Source: Pseudomonas parakoreensis
GTDB lineage: Bacteria; Pseudomonadota; Gammaproteobacteria; Pseudomonadales; Pseudomonadaceae
NCBI RefSeq assembly: GCF_021602155.1
Contig: NZ_BQHY01000013.1
Coordinates: 62,001 to 126,000, forward strand
DNA length: 64,000 nucleotides
Direction of reading: 5' to 3'
The position numbers were made by a program, and so were the translations under genes. The notes beneath the pieces are model-generated. The model made no database searches, had not been told where the DNA came from, and saw nothing but the letters and a program-made list of their open reading frames with translations. Positions 45,103 through 53,994 of this stretch are shown here, in pieces (positions within the stretch are counted from its first letter, which is position 1; the number at the start of each line of letters is the position of its first letter).

Positions 45103-46308
45103 TCAAAGGCGTTCGATGATGGTGGCAATGCCCATGCCGCCGCCGACGCACAGCGTCGCCAGGCCGTAACGCAGACCCCGGGTTTCCAGCTCATCGAGCA
45201 AGGTGCCGAGGATCGCGCAACCGGTGGCGCCCAGCGGATGGCCCATGGCGATCGAGCCGCCGTTGACGTTGACCTTGTCCGGGTCGACCGCCATGTCCTT
45301 GATGAACTTGAGTACCACCGAAGCAAACGCCTCGTTGACCTCGAACAGGTCGATGTCTTCCACGCGCAAACCGGCCTTGGCCAGTGCCTTGCGGGTGGCC
45401 GGCGCCGGGCCGGTGAGCATGATCGTCGGGTCAGTACTGGTCACCGCCGTGGCGACGATACGCGCCCGAGGCTGCAAACCCAGCGCACGGCCCTTGGCTT
45501 CGGAGCCGATCAACATCAGCGCCGCACCGTCGACGATCCCGGAGCTGTTGCCCGGCGTGTGTACGTGGTTGATTCGCTCGACGTGGCTGTAAACCCGCAG
45601 CGCGGTGGCATCAAACCCCATCTGACCGATCATTTCGAAACTTGGCTTGAGTTTGCCCAGGCCTTCCATCGTCGATTCGGCGCGAATGAATTCGTCGTGG
45701 TCGAGCAGGATAATGCCGTTCTGGTCCTGCACCGGCACCAACGACTTGTTGAACGAACCGTCGGCCCGTGCCCGCGCAGCTTTCTGCTGCGAGTGCAACG
45801 CATAGGTATCGACATCCTCACGGCTGAAGCCCTCAAGGGTAGCGATCAGATCCGCGCCAACGCCCTGCGGGGTGAAGTGGCTGTGCAGGTTGGTCTGCGG
45901 GTCCAGCGCCCAGGCGCCGCCGTCGCTGCCCATCGGCACCCGCGACATCGACTCGACGCCACCGACCACCACCAGATCCTCGAAACCGGAGCGGACTTTC
46001 ATGGCGCCGAGATTCACCGCTTCCAGACCGGAAGCGCAGAAGCGGTTGATCTGTACACCGGCAACGCTGACGTCCCAGTCCGCCACCTGCACCGAGGTTT
46101 TGGCGATATCGGAACCCTGATCGCCAATCGGCGTGACGCAACCGAGTACCACGTCATCGACTTGGCTGGTGTCCAGCGCGGTACGGCTCTGCAGTGCGGT
46201 CAACAGCCCCGCGACCAGATTCACCGGTTTGACGCTGTGCAGCGCGCCATCGGCCTTGCCTTTGCCGCGGGGCGTACGCAGCGCATCGAAAATCAAAGCT
46301 TGGGTCAT
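45103..46308 (-). CDS. Acetyl-CoA C-acyltransferase (thiolase)
   Basis: This 401-residue degradative thiolase has active-site Cys in [16 protein letters not shown], the catalytic histidine in [16 protein letters not shown] and the C-terminal CVGGGMG. It removes acetyl-CoA from 3-ketoacyl-CoA. It is the first gene of the two-gene beta-oxidation operon with the 42934 enzyme. Confidence 0.94.
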   Translation of the reverse strand: MTQALIFDALRTPRGKGKADGALHSVKPVNLVAGLLTALQSRTALDTSQVDDVVLGCVTPIGDQGSDIAKTSVQVADWDVSVAGVQINRFCASGLEAVNLGAMKVRSGFEDLVVVGGVESMSRVPMGSDGGAWALDPQTNLHSHFTPQGVGADLIATLEGFSREDVDTYALHSQQKAARARADGSFNKSLVPVQDQNGIILLDHDEFIRAESTMEGLGKLKPSFEMIGQMGFDATALRVYSHVERINHVHTPGNSSGIVDGAALMLIGSEAKGRALGLQPRARIVATAVTSTDPTIMLTGPAPATRKALAKAGLRVEDIDLFEVNEAFASVVLKFIKDMAVDPDKVNVNGGSIAMGHPLGATGCAILGTLLDELETRGLRYGLATLCVGGGMGIATIIERL

Positions 46309-46377
46309 GACGTCCTCGAACCTGTGCGGTGAGTGAATTTCGTGGTTTCACTGTTATCCCGCGCCGTCGAGGATTCA

Positions 46378-46563
46378 ATGACCACAGCGCTCAATGATGT
46401 TGACGCGCACGCTCAGACGGACGGTCATCCACCTTCAGGTGAACCGGTTCAGGTCAGCGAGTTGTCTAGCAAGCGGTCGGCGCAGAAGCTGGCAATACGC
46501 CTCATGTCTTTTTTATTGCCAGCAGCAGTAAATACATACGAAATGGATCTAAGCCGCGCGTGA
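46378..46563 (+). CDS. Possible small ORF, unknown function
   Basis: A 61-codon frame beginning MTTALNDVDAHAQTDGH has GAGG six bases before its ATG. Codon use is less typical than its neighbours and no domain is seen. It lies in the 393-base gap upstream of the thiolase gene, which otherwise holds a GTACATGTAC palindrome (46580-46589) and a CGTCGG/CCGACG hairpin (46598-46621). It may be only promoter DNA. Confidence 0.25.
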   Translation: MTTALNDVDAHAQTDGHPPSGEPVQVSELSSKRSAQKLAIRLMSFLLPAAVNTYEMDLSRA

Positions 46564-46701
46564 CGCGGGCTCTAAGGTAGTACATGTACGTCAGGGTCGT
46601 CGGGTTTTGCCGGGGCCGACGTTCTTCTACAGGAAGTGCAGCGTTTGCCGTCATGGATATGCAGGCAAACATCAGGAAATAACAATAAAGGCGGTCAAGC
46701 C

Positions 46702-46797
46702 ATGTTCAAACAACCGAAAGTTCGTCAAGCCGGGCTCATTCTTTTCGCCACCACGCTGTTGCTGATTTTGCCGAACCTGACCAAGGTCATTGGCTGA
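46702..46797 (+). CDS. Predicted 31-residue single-helix membrane peptide
   Basis: The frame encodes MFKQPKVRQAGLILFATTLL followed by LILPNLTKVIG. A short basic head is followed by one hydrophobic helix of about 17 residues, the usual form of bacterial small membrane proteins. AAAGGCGG lies upstream of the ATG. It is unrecognised. Confidence 0.45.
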   Translation: MFKQPKVRQAGLILFATTLLLILPNLTKVIG

Positions 46798-46907
46798 CTC
46801 AACGGCCGGGTGCATTTCATTGCCATCAACAATGTGACTGGCCCGCTTCCCGGGCCAGCGTGGCTGTGCCAACCTTTGCGCACTCCTACGACATGGAAGG
46901 CGATCAT

Positions 46908-47714
46908 TTGAAAACGCTCATTGTGTTCTGGGCCTTGCTGCTGAGCATGCCCTTGTCTGCCGCACAGCTGGATCTGCAGCTCGGCGCAACCCATCACACC
47001 TGGCAGACCGAGGAATTGCTCAAGCACCCTCAGGTACAAACCCTGACCATCAAAAATGATGTGTCTTACAAGAAGGACATGACTTATCGCGCCGTCCCGG
47101 TCGCGGCGCTGCTCACGGGCATCAAACCGGGCGATCATCTGCAAGCGGTGGCGCTGGACGGCTTTGCCGCCGAGCTCAGCGCTGCACCGTTGCTCAATAC
47201 CAAAGGCGCACGGGCCTGGCTGGCGATCGAAGACCCGGCGCAGCCGTGGCCGCCGCTGTCCGAAGGCAAGCACAGCGCAGGGCCGTTCTATCTGGTATGG
47301 ACCGACGCGCAGGCCGGCAATATCAGCCCGGAACAATGGCCGTTCCAGGTGGCAAGCATCAAGCGCATGGCGCCAGTGGCCGAGCGCTTCCCTGCCCTGT
47401 TGCCGGATCCCGCGCTGAAAGCGAATGACCCGGTGAATCAGGGTTTTGCGCTGTTCCAGAAGAACTGCCTGGCCTGCCACCGCTTGAACGGTGCGGGCGA
47501 TGCGCAGTTCGGACCGGACCTGAACATCCCGTACAACCCAACCGAGTATTTCGACGCGGACTTCCTCAAGCGCTACATTCGTGATCCACAGAGTTTGCGC
47601 CAGTGGCCGCAGGCGAAGATGCCGGGGTTTTCGGCGGAGGTGTTGCCGGAGGCGGATTTGCAGTTGTTGATTGGCTATTTGCAGCACATGGCTGGGCGCA
47701 AGATCAAGCCATAA
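46908..47714 (+). CDS. Periplasmic c-type cytochrome with an N-terminal oxidoreductase-like domain
   Basis: This ~268-residue protein has a signal peptide (MKTLIVFWALLLSMPLSAAQ). A ~150-residue N-terminal domain resembles a molybdopterin-oxidoreductase-like fold without obvious cofactor residues. The C-terminal cytochrome c domain has the haem motif CLACH and an axial methionine candidate in KMPGF. The start is probably TTG at 46908, because GGAAGG lies seven bases upstream and it begins the signal peptide; an ATG at 46893 has no good ribosome binding site. The redox partner is unknown. Confidence 0.78.
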   Translation: MKTLIVFWALLLSMPLSAAQLDLQLGATHHTWQTEELLKHPQVQTLTIKNDVSYKKDMTYRAVPVAALLTGIKPGDHLQAVALDGFAAELSAAPLLNTKGARAWLAIEDPAQPWPPLSEGKHSAGPFYLVWTDAQAGNISPEQWPFQVASIKRMAPVAERFPALLPDPALKANDPVNQGFALFQKNCLACHRLNGAGDAQFGPDLNIPYNPTEYFDADFLKRYIRDPQSLRQWPQAKMPGFSAEVLPEADLQLLIGYLQHMAGRKIKP

Positions 47715-47740
47715 GCGTTGCGGTGATATCACCAGCCTCT

Positions 47741-47819
47741 TCGCTGGCAAGCCAGCTCCCACAGGATTACCGCGGCTTCAGAGTCAGCGCATAACCTGTG
47801 GGAGCTGGCTTGCCAGCGA
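47741..47819. repeat. REP doublet, family B variant
   Basis: Perfect 25-base arms TCGCTGGCAAGCCAGCTCCC... and inverse use CTGGCAAGCCAG instead of the CGGGCAAGCCCG core. It lies between convergent cytochrome and transglutaminase genes. Confidence 0.86.
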
Positions 47820-47835
47820 TAGCGGTATCCCGGAT

Positions 47836-48639
47836 CTACTGTTGCTGCACGGAAATGACTGGCGTCGGCGACACCAACACCTTCGCATGCATCTGCTCGC
47901 TCCCCCCGCCCCGGCGCATGCCGCGCACCGGGCAGGCATCCAGATAATCCAGGCCCACCGCCAGTTTCAAGTGCCGCTCCGGGCGGGCCAATTGGTTGGT
48001 CACGTCAAAGCTGTACCAGGCGTCATCCAGCCATGCTTCGGCCCAGGCATGGCTGGCCAGATGCTCGGCGTCCTCGCTGTACAGATAGCCGGAAACGTAG
48101 CGTGACGGGATCCCCAGGCTGCGTGCACAGGCGAGAAAGGCATGAGTGTGATCCTGGCAAACCCCGGCGCGCCCGGCAAAGGCTTCGGCGGCACTGGTGT
48201 CGACTTCGGTGGAGCCCGGCGTGTAGGTCATGTGCTGATTCAAGCCGTGCATCAGATCGATCAGGGCGGTGCGGTCACGTCGCTGCTTGCAGGATTTTTC
48301 GGCAAACGTACGTAACGCTTCGTCCGCCTCGGTCAGGCGAGTGAAACGCAGGAACGGCAGCGCCGACTGACTCTCATGCTCGGCCTCACGCAACTCGTCG
48401 ATATCCACTTGGCCGCGGGCGCCGATAATGATCGCTTCGTGCGGTTCGTCCATGGTCAGCACATGCAAGATGTTGCCGAACGGATCGAGCTGCGCGCGCA
48501 CCGGTCGCGGCAGGTCAAGCTGCCAGCTCAATACGTGCTGACGCTCGCTGTCGTGCGGGGTCAGGCGCAGATACTGGATGCTCGCCCGCACCTGATCTTC
48601 ATAGTGATAGGTGGTCTCGTGGCTAATGGAAAGTCTCAT
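47836..48639 (-). CDS. Transglutaminase-like superfamily protein
   Basis: This 267-residue protein has an N-terminal bacterial transglutaminase-associated domain (MRLSISHETTYHYEDQVRAS). The catalytic core follows with GRAGVCQDHTHAFLACARSLG (Cys), ASHAWAEAWL (His) and an Asp in SFDVTNQ. The triad looks intact, so it should be an active thiol hydrolase or transferase, unlike the 24874 protein. It is the last gene of an operon with an alpha-E protein and a circularly permuted ATP-grasp protein. Such operons are predicted to make or process a peptide. Confidence 0.87.
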   Translation of the reverse strand: MRLSISHETTYHYEDQVRASIQYLRLTPHDSERQHVLSWQLDLPRPVRAQLDPFGNILHVLTMDEPHEAIIIGARGQVDIDELREAEHESQSALPFLRFTRLTEADEALRTFAEKSCKQRRDRTALIDLMHGLNQHMTYTPGSTEVDTSAAEAFAGRAGVCQDHTHAFLACARSLGIPSRYVSGYLYSEDAEHLASHAWAEAWLDDAWYSFDVTNQLARPERHLKLAVGLDYLDACPVRGMRRGGGSEQMHAKVLVSPTPVISVQQQ

Positions 48640-49586
48640 GCAGCCTCCAGGTATGAACTGTGAATCGCATTGCCCAACTGGCGCACCAGCGGGATGAATT
48701 CGGTGAGCCAGGCGTGCAGGCCTTCGGCAAGGATTTCGTTGATGCCGGTGTAGCGCAGACGCGCGTCCATCTCAGCGGCCAGACGTTGCGCCGGACGGCC
48801 GTTGGCCCCCGGCAACTGGGCGAGAATCTGGTCGATTTCCTCGGTGCAGGCACGCAACGAACGCGGGACATCGGCGCGCAACAGCAGCAGCTCGGCGACA
48901 TGCCGGGCGCCGGGGGCGTCGCGGTAGATCTCGGTGTAGGCCTCGAAAGACGACAGCGCCCGCAACAGCGCACTCCATTGATAGTAAGCGTGGGCGGTGC
49001 CGTCACTGACGGCCTCGGCCTGATCGCCAGCCATTTCGTAGCGCGCATCGAGCAGGCGCAGCGTGTTGTCTGCACGCTCGATGAAGGTGCCCAGGCGAAT
49101 GAAGCGGAATGCATCGTTGCGCATGATCGTGCCGTAGGACGCGCCCCGGAACAGGTGCGAGCGCTCCTTGATCCACTCGCAGAAACGGCTCATTCCGTAT
49201 CGGCTGAGGCCCTGCTCGGCAATGCCGCGAATCTCCAGCCAGGTGGCGTTGATGTTCTCCCACATGTCTGCGGTGATTCGTCCACGCACCGCGTGCGCAC
49301 TGGCCCGCGCCGCGCCGAGACAGCTGTAGATGCTCGCCGGGTTGGCCGCATCGAGGGCGAAAAAGTGCAGCAGGCGTTCGGCATGCAGTTCGCCATGACG
49401 CTCCAGGTAATCGTCGAGGGTGCCGGTAATCAGCAGCGGCATGGCCAGCTCGTGCAGACCGTCGCCGCGACCGTCCTGCGGCATCAGCGACAGCGAATAA
49501 CTGACATCGAGCATCCGCGCGAGGTTTTCCGCCCGCTCCAGGTAACGCGACATCCAGTACAGATCCGAGGCAGTTCTACTTAACAT
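48636..49586 (-). CDS. Alpha-E domain-containing protein
   Basis: This 316-residue all-helical protein of the alpha-E family (DUF403) begins MLSRTASDLYWMSRYLERAENLARMLDV, the family signature. It has no known catalytic residues and is always found near a circularly permuted ATP-grasp ligase and a transglutaminase, so it is probably a partner or scaffold. Its stop overlaps the start of the transglutaminase gene (ATGA), which indicates coupled translation. Confidence 0.88.
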   Translation of the reverse strand: MLSRTASDLYWMSRYLERAENLARMLDVSYSLSLMPQDGRGDGLHELAMPLLITGTLDDYLERHGELHAERLLHFFALDAANPASIYSCLGAARASAHAVRGRITADMWENINATWLEIRGIAEQGLSRYGMSRFCEWIKERSHLFRGASYGTIMRNDAFRFIRLGTFIERADNTLRLLDARYEMAGDQAEAVSDGTAHAYYQWSALLRALSSFEAYTEIYRDAPGARHVAELLLLRADVPRSLRACTEEIDQILAQLPGANGRPAQRLAAEMDARLRYTGINEILAEGLHAWLTEFIPLVRQLGNAIHSSYLEAA

Positions 49587-49598
49587 GGCAAGCTTCCT

Positions 49599-51008
49599 TC
49601 AATCCTCGACCACCCAGGTGTCCTTGGTTCCGCCACCCTGGGAGGAATTCACCACCAGGGAGCCTTCACGCAGGGCGACACGGGTCAAACCGCCGGGCAC
49701 GACCCGGGTTTCGCGGCCAGACAGTACAAACGGACGCAGGTCGATATGGCGTGGTGCAATGCCGTTTTCGACAAAGGTCGGACAGGTCGACAGTGACAAC
49801 GTCGGCTGCGCGATGTACGCGTGGGGTTTGGCTTTGATCCGCTCGCGGAATGCATCGATTTCCGCCGCCGTCGCCGCCGGCCCCACCAGCATTCCGTAAC
49901 CGCCGGAGCCTTGGGTTTCCTTGACCACCAGATCCGGCAGATTGGCCAGGACGTGGGAAAGTTCCGAAGGGTTGCGGCACTGCCAGGTCGGCACGTTCTT
50001 CAGGATCGGCTCTTCGTCGAGGTAAAAGCGGATCATGTCGGTGACAAACGGGTACACCGACTTGTCGTCCGCCACGCCGGTGCCAATGGCGTTGGCCAGC
50101 ACCACGTTGCCCGAGCGATAGGAAGACAACAGTCCCGGCACGCCGAGCATTGAGTCCGGGCGGAACGCCAGCGGGTCGAGGAAAGCGTCGTCGAGACGCC
50201 GGTAGATCACGTCCACCGCTTTCGGCCCGTCGGTGGTGCGCATGAAGACCTTGTCGTCACGCACGAACAGATCCGCGCCCTCCACCAACTCGACGCCCAT
50301 TTCCCGTGCCAGAAAGGCGTGTTCGAAGAACGCACTGTTGAAGCGCCCCGGCGTCAGTACCACCACGCTCGGGTCGTCGATCGGGCTGGAGCTTTTCAGG
50401 GTGTCGAGCAACAGGTTCGGGTAGTGATCGATGGGCGCGATGCGCTGGGCAGCGAACAGCTCCGGAAACAGGCGCATCATCATCTTGCGGTCTTCAAGCA
50501 TGTAGCTGACGCCGCTCGGGGTACGCAGGTTGTCTTCGAGCACGTAGTAGGTGCCGTCGCCGTCGCGCACCAGATCAACGCCGGAGATATGCGAATAGAT
50601 ATCGCGGTGCAGGTCCAGGCCCTGCATCGCCAACTGGTACTGCTCGTTGGCCAGCACCTGTTCGGCGGGGATGATCCCGGCCTTGATGATGCGCTGTTCG
50701 TGATAGAGGTCGGCGAGGAACATGTTCAGCGCCTTGACCCGCTGGATGCAGCCGCGCTCGACGGTCCGCCACTCGCTGGCGGGGATGCTGCGCGGAATGG
50801 TGTCGAAGGGAATCAGGCGCTCGGTGCCCTGCTCGTCGCCATAGAGCGTGAAGGTGATCCCGGCCCGGTGGAACAGCAGGTCGGCCTCGCGCCGCCGTTG
50901 CGCCAGCAACTCGTCAGGCGTGTCGGCAAGCCAGCGGGCGAACTCCCGGTAATGCGGGCGGACCTGGCCGCCGGCATCGTACATTTCATCAAAATAGGTG
51001 CGGATCAT
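49599..51008 (-). CDS. Circularly permuted type 2 ATP-grasp protein
   Basis: This 469-residue CP_ATPgrasp_2 protein begins MIRTYFDEMYDAGGQVRPHYREFARWL. It carries signatures of the family such as ILNDLYHEQ-like LADLYHEQRIIKAGIIPAE, YYVLEDNLRTPSGVSYMLE and VKETQGSGGYGMLVGP. ATP-grasp ligases form amide or peptide bonds; the substrate here is unknown. The ATG at 51008 has AAGGAG upstream. It is the first gene of the operon with the alpha-E and transglutaminase genes. Confidence 0.9.
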   Translation of the reverse strand: MIRTYFDEMYDAGGQVRPHYREFARWLADTPDELLAQRRREADLLFHRAGITFTLYGDEQGTERLIPFDTIPRSIPASEWRTVERGCIQRVKALNMFLADLYHEQRIIKAGIIPAEQVLANEQYQLAMQGLDLHRDIYSHISGVDLVRDGDGTYYVLEDNLRTPSGVSYMLEDRKMMMRLFPELFAAQRIAPIDHYPNLLLDTLKSSSPIDDPSVVVLTPGRFNSAFFEHAFLAREMGVELVEGADLFVRDDKVFMRTTDGPKAVDVIYRRLDDAFLDPLAFRPDSMLGVPGLLSSYRSGNVVLANAIGTGVADDKSVYPFVTDMIRFYLDEEPILKNVPTWQCRNPSELSHVLANLPDLVVKETQGSGGYGMLVGPAATAAEIDAFRERIKAKPHAYIAQPTLSLSTCPTFVENGIAPRHIDLRPFVLSGRETRVVPGGLTRVALREGSLVVNSSQGGGTKDTWVVED

Positions 51009-51202
51009 GCCGTACTCCTTGTCACCCGGACCTACAGGCCTTCGCAAGGCCCGTGCCATCGGCATAAACGCTTTGATTTCAATCGGTTGGATAATCAAGC
51101 CGCAAACACCGCACCATTCCTGTGCGGCAAATGCTCCAACAGGATTGCCCCCGCTTCATTGCGACGCACTGCATCGCCTATCACCAGCATAGTCAGAGTT
51201 GA

Positions 51203-51232
51203 TTTCACTGCTTGCGTCGGGCTGCGGATAAT
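51203..51232 (+). promoter_or_regulatory. Candidate promoter of the 51240 small RNA
   Basis: GATAAT at 51227-51232 (five of six of the -10 consensus) lies 18 bases after TTTCAC at 51203-51208. No plus-strand protein gene lies downstream. Confidence 0.35.
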
Positions 51233-51239
51233 CGGCGCA

Positions 51240-51379
51240 TCCGCTGAAAACTTCCCCACTGAAGGCTTCAGCTCCACTGATCCGGACTGCCCACGCAGTC
51301 CCCGCAGGCCGTAACCCTGACCGGTTTCCTCTCCTTATCGGTCTTCCCTTTTAGCCACCCTCTCCGGTGGCTTTTTTTT
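51240..51379 (+). ncRNA. Candidate small RNA with three stem-loops and its own terminator
   Basis: A ~140-nt structured stretch lies between two minus-strand genes. It has dyads CTGAA/TTCAG (51259-51271), GGACTG/CAGTCC (51284-51301) and GACCG/CGGTC with a C/U-rich loop containing CCTCTCC (51319-51343). An intrinsic terminator ends the stretch (51353-51379), with CTCTCC again in its loop. CCUCUCC is complementary to strong ribosome binding sites. I do not recognise it as a named Pseudomonas RNA. The remainder of the 51009-51543 gap holds a REP doublet. Confidence 0.5.
51353..51379 (+). terminator. Plus-strand intrinsic terminator without an annotated gene
   Basis: GCCACC (51354-51359) pairs with GGTGGC (51366-51371), followed by T8 (51372-51379). 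No plus-strand gene ends nearby. Confidence 0.85.
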
Positions 51380-51410
51380 GCCTTTCTGAAATGTTTTGAA
51401 AGTAAAAAGC

Positions 51411-51479
51411 AAAAGATCGCAGCCTCCGGCAGCTCCTGCAGGTGATTGGTGCAGGGGCTGCTGGAGGCTGCGATCTTTT
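51411..51479. repeat. REP doublet, family A, reversed configuration
   Basis: 30-base arms AAAAGATCGCAGCCTCCGGC... and an imperfect inverse enclose a 9-base spacer, between the RNA candidate and the RraB gene. Confidence 0.85.
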
Positions 51480-51543
51480 GATCTTTGAAAACGACAACGG
51501 CCAACCCGAAGGTCAGCCGTTGCTCAATACCTGAAACCAGAGA

Positions 51544-51891
51544 TCAGTTCAGACGATGGCGGTTGCGCACCTCCTGCTTGACGCCCCAGCCCTCGATGAT
51601 GCCGCCCAGCGGCTCGACCACGGCAGAAAAGCCCTGCTCGAAATCGCCAATGTCGTCATAGGTCGCGTGCATCACTTTGCTCAGTTCCAGTGACCAGGCG
51701 CCATCTTCGCGCGCACTGACCTGGGCATTGATGGATTCACCACGAAATTTGCCCGCCGCCCTGCGCGCCCGCTCCTCGTCCGGGAAAATGGCGTAGAACT
51801 CGATGGGATGGAACCGGGAAAAGTCGAAACCGCCTTCTTTCATGCGGCGCAGTACGTTGCTGCTGATGTCTTCTTGATAGGCTGTGCTCAT
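51544..51891 (-). CDS. RraB-family ribonuclease E inhibitor-like protein
   Basis: This 115-residue protein begins MSTAYQEDISSNVLRRMKEGG and has the RraB pattern DFSRFHPIEFYAIFPDEERARRAAGKF, VSAREDGAWSLELSKVMHATYDDI and a Gly-Trp rich C-terminus (GGIIEGWGVKQE). RraB proteins bind and adjust RNase E in E. coli. This is a second RNase E-regulator homologue in the window besides rraA. The start at 51891 gives the normal family length. Confidence 0.82.
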   Translation of the reverse strand: MSTAYQEDISSNVLRRMKEGGFDFSRFHPIEFYAIFPDEERARRAAGKFRGESINAQVSAREDGAWSLELSKVMHATYDDIGDFEQGFSAVVEPLGGIIEGWGVKQEVRNRHRLN

Positions 51892-52105
51892 GAAACGTCC
51901 CCCTCGGATAGATGGATAGACTTTCCGTATTCCCGCCCCGGGCCTTACAGGCCAGAAGTACATCGGCAACCCGGTTGCCGGCGGGAAACAAGCATGTAGC
52001 TGACAAGACCAGACCTTAGCGATTCGTTCGCTGATCTCGCTTGCAGAGTAGCCCCAAGATAGAGCTGCTGCCAAGGCCTGGTTGTTTCGGATGAAAGGAA
52101 GATTT

Positions 52106-52339
52106 TCAGATTGGAGTGATGCTGCGGATCTTGATGCTGTTCTGGGTTTCGAGGCTTTTGACGCCCGCATCAGGGGTTCGCCCTTCCAGATCGTTCAGAT
52201 CCAGTTTGGCGGCCACCGGCAGGAGCCGTTCCTTGATCAGGCGTGCAGCCTCGTCATCACTGGGGCATTCCGCGCGCTCGAACACCTCATCGACAATTTC
52301 ACCATGATCGTCCACGAAAGTGACTTTCCACTTTTGCAT
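52106..52339 (-). CDS. Small conserved hypothetical protein
   Basis: This 77-residue protein begins MQKWKVTFVDDHGEIVDEVFE and has a mixed alpha/beta composition, with ERLLPVAAKLDLNDLEG. CGAGGAGGCACCG upstream of the ATG at 52339 is an excellent ribosome binding site. No domain is recognised and no partner gene is obvious. Confidence 0.7.
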   Translation of the reverse strand: MQKWKVTFVDDHGEIVDEVFERAECPSDDEAARLIKERLLPVAAKLDLNDLEGRTPDAGVKSLETQNSIKIRSITPI

Positions 52340-52465
52340 CGGTGCCTCCTCGATCAAACCCGCAAATGGGCTTACTAGTATCTCGACTTTTGGCGAGATT
52401 GATCGTTCAAAAGGATTGCGGCGCACGAACATGAAAAAAAATTAACCGATGGGGAAACAGGCTTG

Positions 52466-52597
52466 TGTGGCGAGGGGATTCATCCCCGATGGGCGCGAAG
52501 CGTCCCTGAATTCAGCGAACGCATAGTGTCAGTTCCAACGCGTCTGCCGATTTTACGACTGCTGCGCAGCCGGTCGGGGATAAATCCCCTCACCACA
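52466..52597. repeat. Family-C repeat (cloverleaf-type)
   Basis: The outer arms TGTGGCGAGGGGATTCATCC... (52466-52490) and inverse (52574-52597) enclose GGGCGCGAAGCGTCCC (52491-52506) and then GCTGCGCAGC (52561-52570). It lies downstream of speE. Confidence 0.72.
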
Positions 52598-52628
52598 GGG
52601 GATCTATCACCGATCCGGGAATAGTGCG

Positions 52629-53504
52629 TCAGTCGTTGCTTGGCTTGTTGATCGCCTGCAGCACGTACTGTGGCAGCGCGAACGCGCCGATGTGGATTTC
52701 CGGGTTGTAGTAGCGGGTGACGATGCCGCTGCCGATGAAGCGCTGCTGCAGGGTTTCACGGCTCAGCTTGCGGTAAGCCGGGTTGGTAGAACCCCAGGCG
52801 AAGGTCATCGAACCGCCAATGTAGGTCGGCACGGCCGCTTGATAGAAGTGCCAGTCCGGGAACAGGCTGCGCAGGCGACCGGCGGTGGTTTTGACTTCGT
52901 CGATCTGCATGAACGGCGTGCCGTTCTGGGTCACGAGGATCCCGCCTTCGTTCAGGCAACGGTGACAGGCCTGGTAGAAGTTCTCCGAGAACAGCACTTC
53001 GCCCGGACCGATCGGGTCGGTGGAGTCGGAGATGATCACGTCGAATTTTTCTGTGGTGGTGGCAACGAAACGCATGCCGTCGTCGATCACCAGGTTCAGG
53101 CGTGGATCGTCATAGGCGCCCTTGGAGTGGTTCGGCAGGAATTCCTTGCACATGTCGACCACGGTGCCGTCGATCTCGACCATGGTGATGTGCTCGACGC
53201 TGGCGTGTTTGGTCACTTCGCGCAGCATGCCACCGTCACCGCCGCCGATGATCAGCACGCGCTTGGCGGTGCCGTGGGCGAGGATCGGCACGTGGGTGAG
53301 CATTTCGTGGTAGATGAATTCGTCGGCTTCGGTGGTCTGGATCACGCCGTCCAGCGCCATCACCCGCCCCATGCGCGGGTTCTGGAAGATCACCAGGTGT
53401 TGGTGTTCGGTGCGCACTTCGTGCAGCAGTTTTTCCATGCGAAAACGCTGGCCGTAGCCTTCGTAAAGGGTTTCCAGGTACTCGCTGGTCTTGGTGACGG
53501 TCAT
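52629..53504 (-). CDS. speE: Spermidine synthase (polyamine aminopropyltransferase)
   Basis: This 291-residue enzyme moves an aminopropyl group from decarboxylated SAM to putrescine, releasing methylthioadenosine. The SAM-like motif [16 protein letters not shown] and the catalytic region [14 protein letters not shown] are clear, as is [16 protein letters not shown]. The start at 53504 ([19 protein letters not shown]) matches the family. The methionine salvage genes that recycle methylthioadenosine lie 5 kb further in the window. Confidence 0.94.
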   Translation of the reverse strand: MTVTKTSEYLETLYEGYGQRFRMEKLLHEVRTEHQHLVIFQNPRMGRVMALDGVIQTTEADEFIYHEMLTHVPILAHGTAKRVLIIGGGDGGMLREVTKHASVEHITMVEIDGTVVDMCKEFLPNHSKGAYDDPRLNLVIDDGMRFVATTTEKFDVIISDSTDPIGPGEVLFSENFYQACHRCLNEGGILVTQNGTPFMQIDEVKTTAGRLRSLFPDWHFYQAAVPTYIGGSMTFAWGSTNPAYRKLSRETLQQRFIGSGIVTRYYNPEIHIGAFALPQYVLQAINKPSND

Positions 53505-53623
53505 GGTCAAGTGCTCCGATGAATGCGCGGGCGTCGATCGTGGGGACGATTGCCCGGGAAAGGCGCGCATTCTACGTTGCCGAAGATGACAGGTCGAACC
53601 TCTGTTCATCGACAATCCACAAT

Positions 53624-53716
53624 CCCTGTAGGAGCTGCCGAAGGCTGCGATCTTTTGATCTCTGTTTTAAAAAAAACAAAGTCAAAAGATCGCAGCCTTC
53701 GGCAGCTCCTACAGGG
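53624..53716. repeat. REP doublet, family A
   Basis: Arms CCCTGTAGGAGCTGCCGAAG... and inverse enclose a loop with an A-run, upstream of speE. Confidence 0.87.
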
Positions 53717-53731
53717 GTATTACAGTGTTCT

Positions 53732-53923
53732 TCAGACCCGCACATTGCCCCGCGGTCCGGCAATCGCCCAGATGATCAGGCCCAGCACCGGCAGGAGGAT
53801 GATCAGCAGGACCCAGAGGATTTTCATCCCGGTCTCGGCACCGCTTTTCAGTACGTTGATAATGGCCCAGATGTCGAGGGCAAGAATGATCAGGCCAATC
53901 AGCCCGTTGAACGTGGAACCCAT
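53732..53923 (-). CDS. Small membrane protein with PLDc_N-type domain
   Basis: This 63-residue protein has two hydrophobic helices (LIGLIILALDIWAIINVL and ILWVLLIILLPVLGLIIWAIAG) and the family ending GPRGNVRV. It resembles the phospholipase D N-terminal (PLDc_N) membrane anchor found alone in many Proteobacteria. The start at 53923 (MGSTFNG) excludes a short upstream extension. Function is unknown. Confidence 0.8.
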   Translation of the reverse strand: MGSTFNGLIGLIILALDIWAIINVLKSGAETGMKILWVLLIILLPVLGLIIWAIAGPRGNVRV

Positions 53924-53994
53924 GGTGTCACTCCAGATTAGTGGCATGCACTTTTAGGATAGACGGTCGCGCGCAGGGTTCCCTTTTATTGCGT

